NCBI GenBank assembly: GCA_020851325.1 | Contig: JADZCY010000087.1 | Location: 1 to 40,374, forward strand | From: Acidobacteriota bacterium | Lineage (GTDB): Bacteria > Acidobacteriota > Vicinamibacteria > Vicinamibacterales > UBA2999 | Reading direction: 5' to 3' | DNA length: 40,374 nt | Translations under genes and position numbers: made by a program | Shown here: positions 30,871 to 40,374 of the stretch, piece after piece | Position numbering within the stretch: the first letter of the stretch is position 1 | Layout: the number at the start of each line of letters is the position of its first letter | Notes under the pieces: model-generated | Told to the model about the DNA's origin: nothing | The model's input: only the letters and a program-made list of their open reading frames with translations | Database searches by the model: none

Positions 30871-32006
30871 TCAGAGCGTCACGAAGCGGCCGAAAATGAC
30901 CGCCATCACCATCCCGACCGCACCCACCACGACCGCACCGGCGAGTCCCACCGCGAACGGTTTCAGGCCGACACCCCGGAACACGCTGAAACTGGTGTTC
31001 AAACCAACCGCGGCCATGGCGGTACCGAGCAGCAGCCGAGAGGCCCAGTAGTCGCCCAGCGACGTGGTGAGAGCCTGCCACGCGGGCGCGTCCCAGATGC
31101 CGAACGCGAAGCCCCCATTGCCCACGCCCGCATCGCCAGCCGTGCGCAGCACGGCCATCAACAGGAAGCCGACGACGAAGCCGGGCACGTAGCGGGTCCA
31201 TCGGCGCCACGCCGGCGTCGATGACACGTGTCCGTTCGCCGATGTCGTTCGTCCGGACTCCCGCGCGTGCATCCACGTGAGGATGGGAATGACCGCCGCC
31301 AGAAAGATGTTGCGCGTCAGTTTCGTCACCGTCGCCGTGCGCAGCACCACGTCGTCAGCGAACAGTTGCTTGTAGGTGAGCGCCGCGCCCATCACCTGCG
31401 ACGTGTCGTGAACCGCGGTGCCGAGAAACAAGCCGATGGTCTCGGAGCGGCTGAGCAGCGCGTGCGCCAGATACGGATACGCGATCATTCCGCACAGGCC
31501 GAACGCGACGACGTTGGCCACCGCGTACGCGACGTCGCGCTCGTCGGCGTCGATCGCCGGCGCCGTCGAGACGATGGCGGTGACGCCGCAGATGCTCGTG
31601 CCGGCGGCGATCAGCGTGCCGAGGCGCGACGGCAGGCCAAGGCGTCGATTGAACCAGGTGACGAAGACAAGTCCGGTGGTGATGGCCGCGATCACCACCG
31701 GCAATCCGGCGACGCCCAACCGCACCACATCGAAGAAGCTGAGGCGAATGCCGACGAGGACGATGCCGAGGCGAAGGATCGTCGTGGACGCCAACTTCAG
31801 GCCCGGTGCCAGCGCGGACGGCAACGGCGTGAGGTTCCGCAGCGCCAGGCCGAGGACGATGGCCACCGGCACGCCGGAGATCGGGCTGCTGCCGCCAAGC
31901 CCCTGCGCGGCCAGCCAGGCGTGGCCGAGCACATCGGCCAGCCAGAAGCCGGCCTGCATCACCACGACGGCCGCGATCACCCCGGGAGCCAGCTGCAACG
32001 CGCGCG

Positions 32007-32010
<4 letters not shown>
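30871..32010 (-). CDS. YeiH family (UPF0324) membrane transporter
   Basis: Predicted 379-aa inner-membrane protein with about ten hydrophobic segments. Family signatures: GVPVAIVLGLALRN, LRLGIVLVGIRLSFFDV, the strongly conserved AAGTSICGVTAIVSTAPAI, LFLGTAVHDTSQVMGAAL, and KLTRNIFLAAVIPIL. YeiH-type proteins are putative sulfate or sulfite exporters; transport has been shown or inferred only for some members. ATG 32010 overlaps the aldehyde dehydrogenase stop (ATGA), so the two are coupled, which may link export of a small acid or sulfonate with aldehyde oxidation (inference). Confidence 0.88.
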
Positions 32011-33428
<1,418 letters not shown>

Positions 33429-33449
33429 GCGACTACAATCATTTCAGTC

Positions 33450-34217
33450 ATGCACATCGCGAACAAGACCTTCATCGTGACCGGCGGAGCCTCGGGGCTC
33501 GGACGCGCGGCGGCGGAAGCCGTGCTGGGCGCCGGTGGCAACGTCATCATCCTCGACGTCAATGCCGAAACCGGCGCGGCCACCGCACAGGCGCTCGGCG
33601 ACAAGGCCCGCTTTGCCCAGGCGGACGTGACGAGCGAAGCGGACGTCAAGGCGGCCGTGGACCTCGCCGTCAGCACCTTCGGCGGGCTGCACGGCGTGAT
33701 CAGCGCCGCCGGTATCGCACCCGCAGCCAAGGTGATCGGCAAGAACGGACCGCACGCGCTCGACCTGTTCGAGAAGACCATCCGCATCAACCTGGTCGGC
33801 ACGTTCAACGTCATCCGGCTGGCGGCCGCGGCAATAGCGCAGAACACGCCGGTCGAAAGCGGCGAGCGCGGCGTCATCATCAACACGGCGTCGATTGCCG
33901 CCTACGACGGCCAGATCGGCCAGCCCGCCTACGCGGCGTCCAAGGGCGGCATCGTCGGGCTGACGCTGCCGGTGGCGCGCGAGTTCGCGTCGATCGGCAT
34001 CCGCTGCGTCACCATCGCGCCGGGTATCTTCGACACGCCGCTGCTGGCGGCGCTGCCGGAAGCCGCACGCGCGTCGCTCGGTCAACAGGTGCCGTTCCCC
34101 TCCCGGCTCGGCCGCCCCGATGAATACGCCGCCCTGGCGCGTCACATCATCGAGAACGAGATGCTGAACGGCGAAGTGATCCGCCTCGACGGATCGCTGC
34201 GCATGGCGCCGCGGTAA
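33450..34217 (+). CDS. SDR dehydrogenase, 3-hydroxyacyl-CoA dehydrogenase type 2-like
   Basis: Predicted 255-aa short-chain dehydrogenase closest in pattern to HSD17B10/HADH2. Cofactor-binding [10 protein letters not shown] is at residues 11-20, and LDVNAET after the second strand has the Asp that favours NAD. The catalytic set is the Ser in [10 protein letters not shown] and Y-x-x-x-K in YAASKGG. The phrase [16 protein letters not shown] is typical of the HADH2 group, which oxidises 3-hydroxyacyl-CoA in fatty acid or isoleucine breakdown. Divergent from an aldehyde dehydrogenase, which may act in the same catabolic route (inference). Confidence 0.92.
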   Translation: MHIANKTFIVTGGASGLGRAAAEAVLGAGGNVIILDVNAETGAATAQALGDKARFAQADVTSEADVKAAVDLAVSTFGGLHGVISAAGIAPAAKVIGKNGPHALDLFEKTIRINLVGTFNVIRLAAAAIAQNTPVESGERGVIINTASIAAYDGQIGQPAYAASKGGIVGLTLPVAREFASIGIRCVTIAPGIFDTPLLAALPEAARASLGQQVPFPSRLGRPDEYAALARHIIENEMLNGEVIRLDGSLRMAPR

Positions 34218-34225
34218 GAAGAGAG

Positions 34226-34435
34226 ACCACGAAGGCACGAAGGGCGAACACCGACCACGAGGGGCGCGAAGGACACAAAGGCAACACTGGCAAAACTCTT
34301 CCCGGGCTGTGCGCCCTCGCGCTCTTCGCGACCTTCGTGATCAGCAACGAGATCCTCGTGCCTTTGCGGTGTCCTGTCTTGTTGTGCCCTTCGCGCGCAT
34401 CGTGGTCAACAATGAGCCCTTCGCGCCTTCGCGGT
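34226..34435. repeat. CACGAAGG family inverted array between convergent genes
   Basis: The left arm 34226-34245 (ACCACGAAGGCACGAAGGGC) pairs with 34416-34435 at 18 of 20 positions. Several further CACGAAGG-type and TTCGTG-type segments lie between. The array fills the gap between the SDR stop and the AlaX stop; no gene is seen there. Its organisation is like 3515-3634. Confidence 0.75.
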
Positions 34436-34439
34436 TTCT

Positions 34440-35645
34440 TTACCTGGCCAATAGCTCGCGGGCGGCGGCGCGCAGGTCTTCTGTCGATCCGGTCAACCCA
34501 CCACCCTGCGCGAGGTCGGGTTTACCACCACCCTTGCCGCCGAATCGACCGACCAGCGCCTTGACGACGGCGCCGGCGTCCACGGTGACGTCGCTGTGCC
34601 GCGCGACGACGACGAGCGACGGCGGCACGGCGCTGAAGAGCGCCACGGCGACGCCGGCATGTGACGCCGCAGCGGCAGCAAGGGCCTTCAGTATCGACGC
34701 GTCGGCGTCGGCAATCGACTCCACCACCACGCGCCGGTCGCCGGCCAGCGGCGCGCGTTCGACCAGCGCCTGCGCGTCGACAACGGCCAGCCGTTCCTGC
34801 GCGGTGCGCAGCGCGCGTGCGGCCTGCTTGTTCTCGCCCTGAAGCCGCTCGATCGCGCCCGCCAGTTCCTGCGGCGCCACCGACAGATGCTTCATCGTCG
34901 ACTGCAGCGCGTCGCGCCAGAGATCGAAGCGCTGACGCACGCGGCCGCCGCACAGGAACTGCACGCGCGAGCCGCCGCGGAACCGTTCCCAGCCACTGAC
35001 CACGATGATGCCGATGCCGCCGGTGCGCGCGACGTGCGTGCCGCCGCAGGCCGAGAGATCGAAGTCGGCCACCTGCACCAGACGCAGCGGTCCTTCGCGC
35101 GCCGGCTCTTTCCGCAGCGGCAGACCCGCGGCTTCCTCGGGCGACACGAACCGGACGGTAACGAGGCGGTCTTCCCACACCACGCGGTTCGCCTCGTCGA
35201 CGGCGGCGGCGATGTCGTGCGCCGTCACTTCCTTCGCCAGATCGATCGAGCACGTGTCGGCGCCGAGGTGAAAGCTCTCGGTGCGATTGTCGAACAAGGC
35301 ATCGAAGGCCGCTGACAGCACGTGCTGTCCCGTGTGCTGCTGCATGTGATCGAAGCGACGCGTCCAGTCGATGGTGCCGGTGACCGTCGTCCCGCTCTCG
35401 AGCGGCGCATCGACAATGTGCGTCACCGCGCCGTCGGCATCGTCAATCACGTCGAGAACATGAGCCGGGCCGAGCGTGCCGGTATCGAACGGCTGTCCCC
35501 CTGATGTGGGATAGAACGCCGAGCTGTCGAGACGCACCGCGTAACGCGCGTCGTCACTCGAGCCGGCGACCGGCGCGCAGGTGACGACGCGGGCATCGAA
35601 GGTGCGGACATAGGCGTCGGTGTAATAGAGGCGCTCGATGCTCAT
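34440..35645 (-). CDS. alaX: alanyl-tRNA editing protein AlaX-L with DHHA1 domain
   Basis: Predicted 401-aa protein. The N-terminal part resembles the AlaRS second additional domain with FYPTSGGQPFDTG. The zinc site of the editing core is complete: HTGQH (His104, His108) and CGGTH (Cys200, His204). A coiled-coil linker (about residues 255-290) leads to a DHHA1 domain ending GGKGGGKPDLAQGGG, the tRNA elbow-binding motif. It would hydrolyse Ser-tRNA-Ala or Gly-tRNA-Ala in trans. It has no catalytic AlaRS domain and is not a broken alaS. ATG 35645 overlaps the histidine kinase stop. Confidence 0.9.
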   Translation of the reverse strand: MSIERLYYTDAYVRTFDARVVTCAPVAGSSDDARYAVRLDSSAFYPTSGGQPFDTGTLGPAHVLDVIDDADGAVTHIVDAPLESGTTVTGTIDWTRRFDHMQQHTGQHVLSAAFDALFDNRTESFHLGADTCSIDLAKEVTAHDIAAAVDEANRVVWEDRLVTVRFVSPEEAAGLPLRKEPAREGPLRLVQVADFDLSACGGTHVARTGGIGIIVVSGWERFRGGSRVQFLCGGRVRQRFDLWRDALQSTMKHLSVAPQELAGAIERLQGENKQAARALRTAQERLAVVDAQALVERAPLAGDRRVVVESIADADASILKALAAAAASHAGVAVALFSAVPPSLVVVARHSDVTVDAGAVVKALVGRFGGKGGGKPDLAQGGGLTGSTEDLRAAARELLAR

Positions 35646-37450
35646 GTCGTCGGCAACTCGAAGTAGAAGATGGCCCCACCGTGGCGCGAGAGGTGATAGC
35701 CGGTTTCGCCGCCGTGCGAGGTGATGATGCCGTAACTCACCGAGAGCCCGAGCCCCGTGCCCTCGCCCACCGGCTTGGTGGTGAAGAACGGCTGGAAGAG
35801 CTTGCCCTCGTCATCCGGCGGCACGCCGTCTCCATGATCCTCCACTTCGAGGCGCGCGGTGTTGCGGCCGTCGCTGGTCCGGATGAGGATGCGGCGGCGC
35901 GACGGGTCGAGATCGCGCACGGCCTGCTCGGCGTTGATGACGAAGTTGAGGACGACCTGCTGCAATTCGGTGAACACCGCCGAGACGATGGCGTCCGACT
36001 GGTCCTCGAGATCGATGCGGATGCCCTGCGTCTCGATCTTGCGCTGCCGGAGTTCCATGACCGAGGCCACGACATCGCTGAGCCTGACCGGCGACGGCTC
36101 CGATGTCTGACGACCGAAGCGCTGCAGATTGCGAATGATGGCGCTGGCGCGCGTGCTCTCGCGCTGGATGAGCGAGAGGTCCCGCCGCACGCCCTCAGGC
36201 AACTCCTCGTGCATCGTCAGCAGTTCGGCAAAGCCGAGGATGGCCTGCAGCGGATTGTTCAGCTCGTGCGCGACGCCCGAGACGAGCACGCCAATGGCGG
36301 CAAGACGTTCCTGCCGGATGAGCTGTTGCTGCAGTGATTCCTTTTCCGTGCGAATGCGACGCTCCTCCGCCACCTGCGCATCGACGGCTTCCTGCGCCGC
36401 GCGCAGGCTGTTGATCATGCCACCCAGGCTGTCGTGCAACTGATTCAGCTCGAGCGCGCCGAAGTCCTGCTGCGCCAGCGGGGAGAGATCGCCGGCGGCG
36501 ACGCGCTCCGAGACGCGACGCACCTCGCGCACGCCGACAATCCAGCGCCGTGAGAAGTACAACAGCAGGCTCAGGATGATCACGAGTGTGCCGGCGGCGA
36601 TGGCCACGTTGCGCACGTAGATGGGCGCCGTGCGGAGATCGGCGGCCGCGGTCGGGATGCCGACGCTGACCAGCCACGGCGCGCCCGTGAGCACGGCGTT
36701 GCCATAGACGCGCTCGACACCGTCCATGCCGGCACGCGTGGCGCTGGGCGGCACGGCTCTCGGGTCGCGCACGTCGGCGGGATCGGTCTCGACCGACCGG
36801 CCGACGTACAGCCTGGCGTCGAGACTGCGCGCGAGCACGATGCTGCGATCGTCGGTGATGGTGACGACCGATTCGGCCGGCAGTGGAATGCTGCGCAGGA
36901 CCGTTTCGAGGGCCTCGAGATGGATGACGAGGCCAAGCGTGCCCACCATCTGCCCCGGCGTCGAGCCCTCGATTGGATAGCCCAGCACGATGGCGTGCAG
37001 GTTGGCGTCGGCGCCGCCCAGCAGCGAGCTGGTCGCCTGACGTCCACTGGCCGCCACACTGGCCAGCCACGCCGACGACAGTTCGCCTTCGACCGAAGTG
37101 ACCGGCGGACGGGCCCACGCCACGGGTGTGCCGCCCGCATCGGCGAGGACAACGTTGCGGACCACATTCCCGCTGCCACCAACGAGCGGTTGCAGCACCT
37201 CTTCGATGGCCGTCGGCCGCAGGGCCCGCACGGCCGGATGCCGCGTCGCCGTCCACGCCACGGCGTCGGCGGCGGAGAGATTGCGATCGACGTAGGCCGT
37301 GACCATTGCGGTGAGGGCGAGGGTCTCGTCGCCGAGATGCGCCACTTCCTCGCGGTAGGTCACGCGCGCCGCGTAGAAGGTCGCCGACAGCACGACCACC
37401 GCGAGCACGGCGGTGACGACGAGGATCTGCGTGCGCAGCGGCTGCGTCAT
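35642..37450 (-). CDS. membrane sensor histidine kinase with dCache-like sensor
   Basis: Predicted 602-aa kinase. Two membrane helices (about residues 9-27 and 281-299) flank an extracytoplasmic dCache-like sensor of some 250 residues. HAMP (about 300-355), a short coiled coil, and HisKA with phospho-acceptor His395 in GVAHELNNPL follow. The HATPase part has the N box FVINAEQAV, G1 DHGDGVPPDD, F box FQPFFTTK and G2 GEGTGLGLS. No receiver is adjacent; the receiver-PilZ protein at 11956 is the only response regulator in the window. ATG 37450 is one base after the queC stop and the stop overlaps alaX, so it is set inside the queuosine-precursor and tRNA-editing operon. Confidence 0.92.
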   Translation of the reverse strand: MTQPLRTQILVVTAVLAVVVLSATFYAARVTYREEVAHLGDETLALTAMVTAYVDRNLSAADAVAWTATRHPAVRALRPTAIEEVLQPLVGGSGNVVRNVVLADAGGTPVAWARPPVTSVEGELSSAWLASVAASGRQATSSLLGGADANLHAIVLGYPIEGSTPGQMVGTLGLVIHLEALETVLRSIPLPAESVVTITDDRSIVLARSLDARLYVGRSVETDPADVRDPRAVPPSATRAGMDGVERVYGNAVLTGAPWLVSVGIPTAAADLRTAPIYVRNVAIAAGTLVIILSLLLYFSRRWIVGVREVRRVSERVAAGDLSPLAQQDFGALELNQLHDSLGGMINSLRAAQEAVDAQVAEERRIRTEKESLQQQLIRQERLAAIGVLVSGVAHELNNPLQAILGFAELLTMHEELPEGVRRDLSLIQRESTRASAIIRNLQRFGRQTSEPSPVRLSDVVASVMELRQRKIETQGIRIDLEDQSDAIVSAVFTELQQVVLNFVINAEQAVRDLDPSRRRILIRTSDGRNTARLEVEDHGDGVPPDDEGKLFQPFFTTKPVGEGTGLGLSVSYGIITSHGGETGYHLSRHGGAIFYFELPTT

Positions 37451-37451
37451 G

Positions 37452-38135
37452 TCAGCGCGCCACACGCGTGGCCGGATCCGCCAGGCCGGCGGAGGCAAAG
37501 CCCGCCGCGCGAAGCTGGCAACTGTCGCACCGTCCGCACGGCGTGCCGTCGGGCGCCGGGTCGTAGCAACTGATCGTCAGTGCGTAGTCGAGCCCCAGCG
37601 AAACACCGAGCCGAATGATCTCGGCCTTGCCCAGGTGCATCAGCGGCGTGTGCACGGTGAAGGGCCGGCCTTCCACACCGGCCTTTGTCGCCAGTTGCGC
37701 CATGCGTTCGAACGCGCGGATGAAGTCGGGCCGGCAGTCCGGATAGCCCGAGTAATCGAGCGCGTTGACGCCGATGAAGATGTCGGACGCGCCGAGCACC
37801 TCGGCCCAGCCCAGCGCAATCGACAGGAAGATGGTGTTGCGCGCGGGCACGTAGGTGACGGGAATCTCGTCGGCGGTGACGGTGCGATCCTTGGGCACCG
37901 CGATGTCCGCCGAGGTGAGCGCGGAGCCGCCCATCGCCGACAGGTCGAGATCGAGGACGAGATGCTGCGCCACGCCGAGCGCGTGCGCGACACGCGCGGC
38001 AGCGTCGATCTCCTGGTGATGACGCTGACCGTAGCGGATGCTGAGCGCGCGCAGGTCGAAGCCATCGCGGCGCGCCACGGCGGCCGCGGTGTAGGAGTCG
38101 AGCCCGCCGCTCAGCAGCACGACAGCCGGAGGCAT
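37452..38135 (-). CDS. queC: 7-cyano-7-deazaguanine synthase
   Basis: Predicted 227-aa ATP-dependent enzyme that converts 7-carboxy-7-deazaguanine to preQ0 for queuosine in tRNA. The PP-loop SGGLDS is at residues 9-14. [23 protein letters not shown] and the C-terminal zinc site (SCYDP and [10 protein letters not shown], four Cys) are all present. Start: ATG 38135 gives the standard M[10 protein letters not shown] beginning and follows GACAAT by nine bases; ATG 38156 would add seven residues. It is 49 bases after queE. queD and queF are not in the window. Confidence 0.94.
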   Translation of the reverse strand: MPPAVVLLSGGLDSYTAAAVARRDGFDLRALSIRYGQRHHQEIDAAARVAHALGVAQHLVLDLDLSAMGGSALTSADIAVPKDRTVTADEIPVTYVPARNTIFLSIALGWAEVLGASDIFIGVNALDYSGYPDCRPDFIRAFERMAQLATKAGVEGRPFTVHTPLMHLGKAEIIRLGVSLGLDYALTISCYDPAPDGTPCGRCDSCQLRAAGFASAGLADPATRVAR

Positions 38136-38184
38136 GTGCGGCCTATTGTCGGTCATCGCCCGGCGCAAGTGAAGAGCTGGCCGC

Positions 38185-38826
38185 TCAGACGCCGCGCGTC
38201 TGCGGGTCCCAGATGTACTTGTGCAGCTGCACCTGGATGCGCACCGGCAGGCGGTCGGCCAGCACCCACTCCGCCAGCGTCCGCAGGTCGAGCTCGCCGT
38301 GCACGGGCGAGAACAGTACCGCGTCCGAGCGTTCGGCCAGCGTCTCGCGCAGGACGATATCGCGCGCGTATTCGTAGTCGGCGCGGTCGGCCAGCACGAA
38401 CTTCACCTGGTCGCGCGGCGTCAGCCGCGAGATGTTCGACCAGTCGGTGCGGCCCTCTTCGCCCGAGCCGGGACACTTGATGTCGACGATGCGGATGACG
38501 CCGTCAGGAACAGCGGCGATCGACCGGTGGCCGCCGGTCTCGATGAGCACCGTCTTGCCACCCGCGAGCAGCCGTTCCATCAGCGGAATGACGTCGGGCT
38601 GCAGCAGCGGCTCGCCGCCGGTCACCTCGACCGTCGGGCAGCCATACTCGTCCACGGCCGCCACTACCGCGTCCACGCTCATCTTGCGGCCTTCATGGAA
38701 GGCGTACGGCGTGTCGCACCAGCGGCAGCGCAGGTCGCACGCCGTCAGGCGGACGAAGACACAGGGCTCCCCGGCGTAGGTCGACTCGCCCTGAATCGAG
38801 TGGAAGATCTCGTTGACGGTGAGCAC
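38185..38826 (-). CDS. queE: 7-carboxy-7-deazaguanine synthase
   Basis: Predicted 213-aa radical SAM enzyme that turns 6-carboxytetrahydropterin into 7-carboxy-7-deazaguanine. The cluster motif C-x3-C-x2-C is in [32 protein letters not shown] at the start and [11 protein letters not shown] for SAM binding are typical. GTG 38826 is chosen because the upstream frame is low in similarity, AGGA is six bases away, and TACAAT lies upstream. First gene of the queE-queC-kinase-alaX operon and divergent from the DUF72 gene. Confidence 0.94.
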   Translation of the reverse strand: MLTVNEIFHSIQGESTYAGEPCVFVRLTACDLRCRWCDTPYAFHEGRKMSVDAVVAAVDEYGCPTVEVTGGEPLLQPDVIPLMERLLAGGKTVLIETGGHRSIAAVPDGVIRIVDIKCPGSGEEGRTDWSNISRLTPRDQVKFVLADRADYEYARDIVLRETLAERSDAVLFSPVHGELDLRTLAEWVLADRLPVRIQVQLHKYIWDPQTRGV

Positions 38827-38844
38827 GGTGGTCCTGAATCCTTC

Positions 38845-38850
38845 ATTGTA
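38845..38850 (-). promoter_or_regulatory. -10 box (TACAAT) for the queE operon
   Basis: TACAAT on the reverse strand is 18 bases before GTG 38826, giving a short leader with AGGA as ribosome site. On the + strand the overlapping CATTGT (38844-38849) is ten bases before the DUF72 ATG, so the box may serve both directions. The start codons are 33 bases apart. Confidence 0.5.
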
Positions 38851-38859
38851 GAACGCGGC

Positions 38860-39771
38860 ATGACACTCCGTATCGGCACATCGGGTTGGCACTATCCGGC
38901 TGGTAAAGGCACCTGGGACGGGATTTTCTATCCCCTCCGGGCCGATCGCCGGCGCGGTTTCGACGAGTTGTCCTTCTACGCCGAACGCTTCGACACGGTG
39001 GAGATCAACAGCACGTTCTACGGCCAGCCGCGGCGGAACGTCAGCCTCGCCTGGGTGCGGCGGACGCCGCCCGGGTTCGAGTTCGCGGTGAAGCTCTATC
39101 AGAAGTTCACCCACCCGGCGACGGCGCTGGACCGCACGGCGATCACGCGCGCCGACATCGACCTGTTCAAGGGCGGCATCGAACCGCTGGCCGCCGCCGG
39201 CAAACTCGGGCCGCTACTCGCGCAGTTCCCGTCGCGCTTTCACGACACGCCGGAAGCCCGCGACTACCTGGCCTGGCTGCTGCGCACCTTCGCCGAGTAT
39301 CCGCTCGTCGTGGAACTGCGCCATCGGTCGTGGAGCGAGGCGCGGGCCGACACCGAGGCGCTGCTGGCCGCGGGGCACGCCGCGTGGGCGGAGATCGACG
39401 AACCGAAGTTCACCGGATCGATCGAGCAGACGCTGACGCCGAACATCGCCGAGCTGATGTACGTCCGCCTGCACGGCCGCAACGCCGCGCAGTGGTGGGA
39501 CGCGCCGGAGTCCGAGGATCGCTACAACTATCTCTACTCCGCCGCCGAGCTCGCGCCGATCACCGATCGGCTGCGCGCCGCGCGCGCCCACGTGCGCAAG
39601 CTGTATCTCTACATGAACAATCACTTCGCCGCGCAGGCCGTCACCAACGCGACGATGGCGCGGCACCTGATGGACGATCCGATCACGGCACCGATGCCGG
39701 CGGAGCTCGTCGATGCCTATCCGGCGCTCGAGGGGCTGGTGACTACTTTGCCTCGCGCACGGTTACTCTGA
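38860..39771 (+). CDS. DUF72 family protein (YecE-like)
   Basis: Predicted 303-aa TIM-barrel protein of the DUF72/YecE family. Typical segments: MTLRIGTSGWHYP, FYAERFDTVEINSTFYG, FEFAVKLYQKFTH, LVVELRHRSW, YVRLHGR and LYLYMNNHFAAQAVTNA near the end. The family is widespread and structurally known but without an assigned reaction. ATG 38860 fits the family start and no Shine-Dalgarno is seen. The last 29 bases overlap the convergent cyclophilin gene on the other strand. Confidence 0.9.
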   Translation: MTLRIGTSGWHYPAGKGTWDGIFYPLRADRRRGFDELSFYAERFDTVEINSTFYGQPRRNVSLAWVRRTPPGFEFAVKLYQKFTHPATALDRTAITRADIDLFKGGIEPLAAAGKLGPLLAQFPSRFHDTPEARDYLAWLLRTFAEYPLVVELRHRSWSEARADTEALLAAGHAAWAEIDEPKFTGSIEQTLTPNIAELMYVRLHGRNAAQWWDAPESEDRYNYLYSAAELAPITDRLRAARAHVRKLYLYMNNHFAAQAVTNATMARHLMDDPITAPMPAELVDAYPALEGLVTTLPRARLL

Positions 39772-40318
39772 TGATGCGGTCGGTCACCGCCAGCTTGGTG
39801 ACGACGTCCATGCCGCTGATGACGCGGCCGAACACGGTGTACTTGCCGTCGAGTCGCGCCTGCGGCGACAGCGTGACGTACCACTGACTGTCGGCCTTGC
39901 TGGCATCGCCGGCATGCGCCATGGCGACGGCGCCGCGCACGTGCGTGCGCGTCTTGCTGATCTCGGCGACGCCAATCGGCGTGCCGCTGCCGCCGCGTCC
40001 CCACGAATCCTGCCGGGTCATGTCGCGCGTTGCCGGGTCGCCCACCTGCACCACGAAGCCGGGTTCGACGCGGTGCACGCGATGGCCGTTGTAGAAGCGC
40101 TTGTTCACCAGTTCGACGATGCGCGCGACGGTCTTCGGCGCTTCATTCGGATAGGTCTCGAACTCGAACGTGCCTTTCACGGTTTCGACGACGATCACCG
40201 GACCGGCGCCAGGCGAGGTTTGAGCCGGCGCGGTGCCCTGCGCCCAGCCTGGGGACGCCAGCAGCGTCAGCGCGCAGAGGACAACCGGAAGACGGAACGC
40301 ACGAACGGTGTTGATCAT
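39743..40318 (-). CDS. exported cyclophilin-type peptidyl-prolyl isomerase
   Basis: Predicted 191-aa enzyme. A signal peptide (RLPVVLCALTLLASPGWAQ) is followed by a short Pro/Thr-rich tether and a bacterial cyclophilin domain. Core motifs: FYNGHRVHRVEPGFVVQVGDP with the catalytic Arg, GAVAMAHAGD, SQWYVTLSPQARLDGKYTVFGRVISGMDVV. It probably assists folding in the periplasm. ATG 40318 is preferred over an in-frame start at 40348 because it opens the signal peptide and has AGGA upstream. The gene is complete; the remaining bases to the window end show nothing clear. Confidence 0.93.
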   Translation of the reverse strand: MINTVRAFRLPVVLCALTLLASPGWAQGTAPAQTSPGAGPVIVVETVKGTFEFETYPNEAPKTVARIVELVNKRFYNGHRVHRVEPGFVVQVGDPATRDMTRQDSWGRGGSGTPIGVAEISKTRTHVRGAVAMAHAGDASKADSQWYVTLSPQARLDGKYTVFGRVISGMDVVTKLAVTDRIIRVTVREAK

Positions 40319-40374
40319 GATCGTCCTGTGACGCCGATCCGCGGGCACATCGCAGCGATGGCGCAGGCGCCGCA

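Noticed and set aside
30776-31276. Long N-terminal extension of the DUF1592 protein
   Set aside because: It overlaps the YeiH gene in another frame; the signal peptide at 30775 is clear.

Overview
The window is GC-rich, densely packed bacterial DNA, almost certainly from an environmental Acidobacteriota, most likely the Vicinamibacteria. That placement is an inference. It rests on the ankyrin / DUF1552 / DUF1592 gene set, the Gld-like ABC operon with a DUF4340 gene, the PilZ-type response regulator, the base composition and the many short dispersed repeats. There is no rRNA, tRNA, phage, transposase or CRISPR array.

Layout. (1) 51-2297, + strand: DUF1684 lipoprotein, HAD phosphatase and SirB1-type transglutaminase/TPR protein, tightly packed. 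(2) 2301-3640: a 10-bp tandem array that runs into the start of a SAM methyltransferase, a possible 40-aa secreted peptide, and a long inverted repeat. (3) 3641-5014, - strand: M20 peptidase, followed by a 308-bp repeat-rich intergenic region. (4) 5323-7774, + strand: pyrK-pyrD-pyrF, the last steps of UMP synthesis, ending at a hairpin shared with the convergent pal. (5) 7853-11901, - strand: LysW-like acidic zinc ribbon, larE, a GT-C membrane glycosyltransferase and pal. (6) 11956-12714, + strand: receiver-PilZ protein. (7) 12751-15152, - strand: arsR/cadC-type regulator and P1B metal ATPase, with a 12-2-12 operator over the regulator start. (8) 15377-17977, - strand: penicillin acylase whose spacer peptide is built from repeats. 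(9) 18110-24425, + strand: Gld-like ABC ATPase, permease, GldG-like protein, DUF4340 protein and a PBP4-type carboxypeptidase. (10) 24501-33428, - strand: aldehyde dehydrogenase, YeiH transporter, DUF1592 cytochrome-like protein, DUF1552 Tat protein, ankyrin protein and parDE. (11) 33450-34217, + strand: SDR dehydrogenase. (12) 34440-38826, - strand: queE-queC-histidine kinase-AlaX. (13) 38860-39771, + strand: DUF72, and 39743-40318, - strand: secreted cyclophilin.

Three themes stand out beyond the genes. First, several repeat families recur: a GGGAGGC heptamer that occurs three times as exactly four units, including inside two proteins; a ladder of TCCCG boxes about 17.5 bp apart, present three times with nearly fixed spacing; and CACGAAGG inverted arrays between convergent genes. 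Second, many genes have a -10 box only 6-10 nt before the start codon, the geometry of leaderless mRNAs, and several divergent pairs share overlapping -10 elements. Third, larE begins one base out of frame from its perfectly placed ATG.
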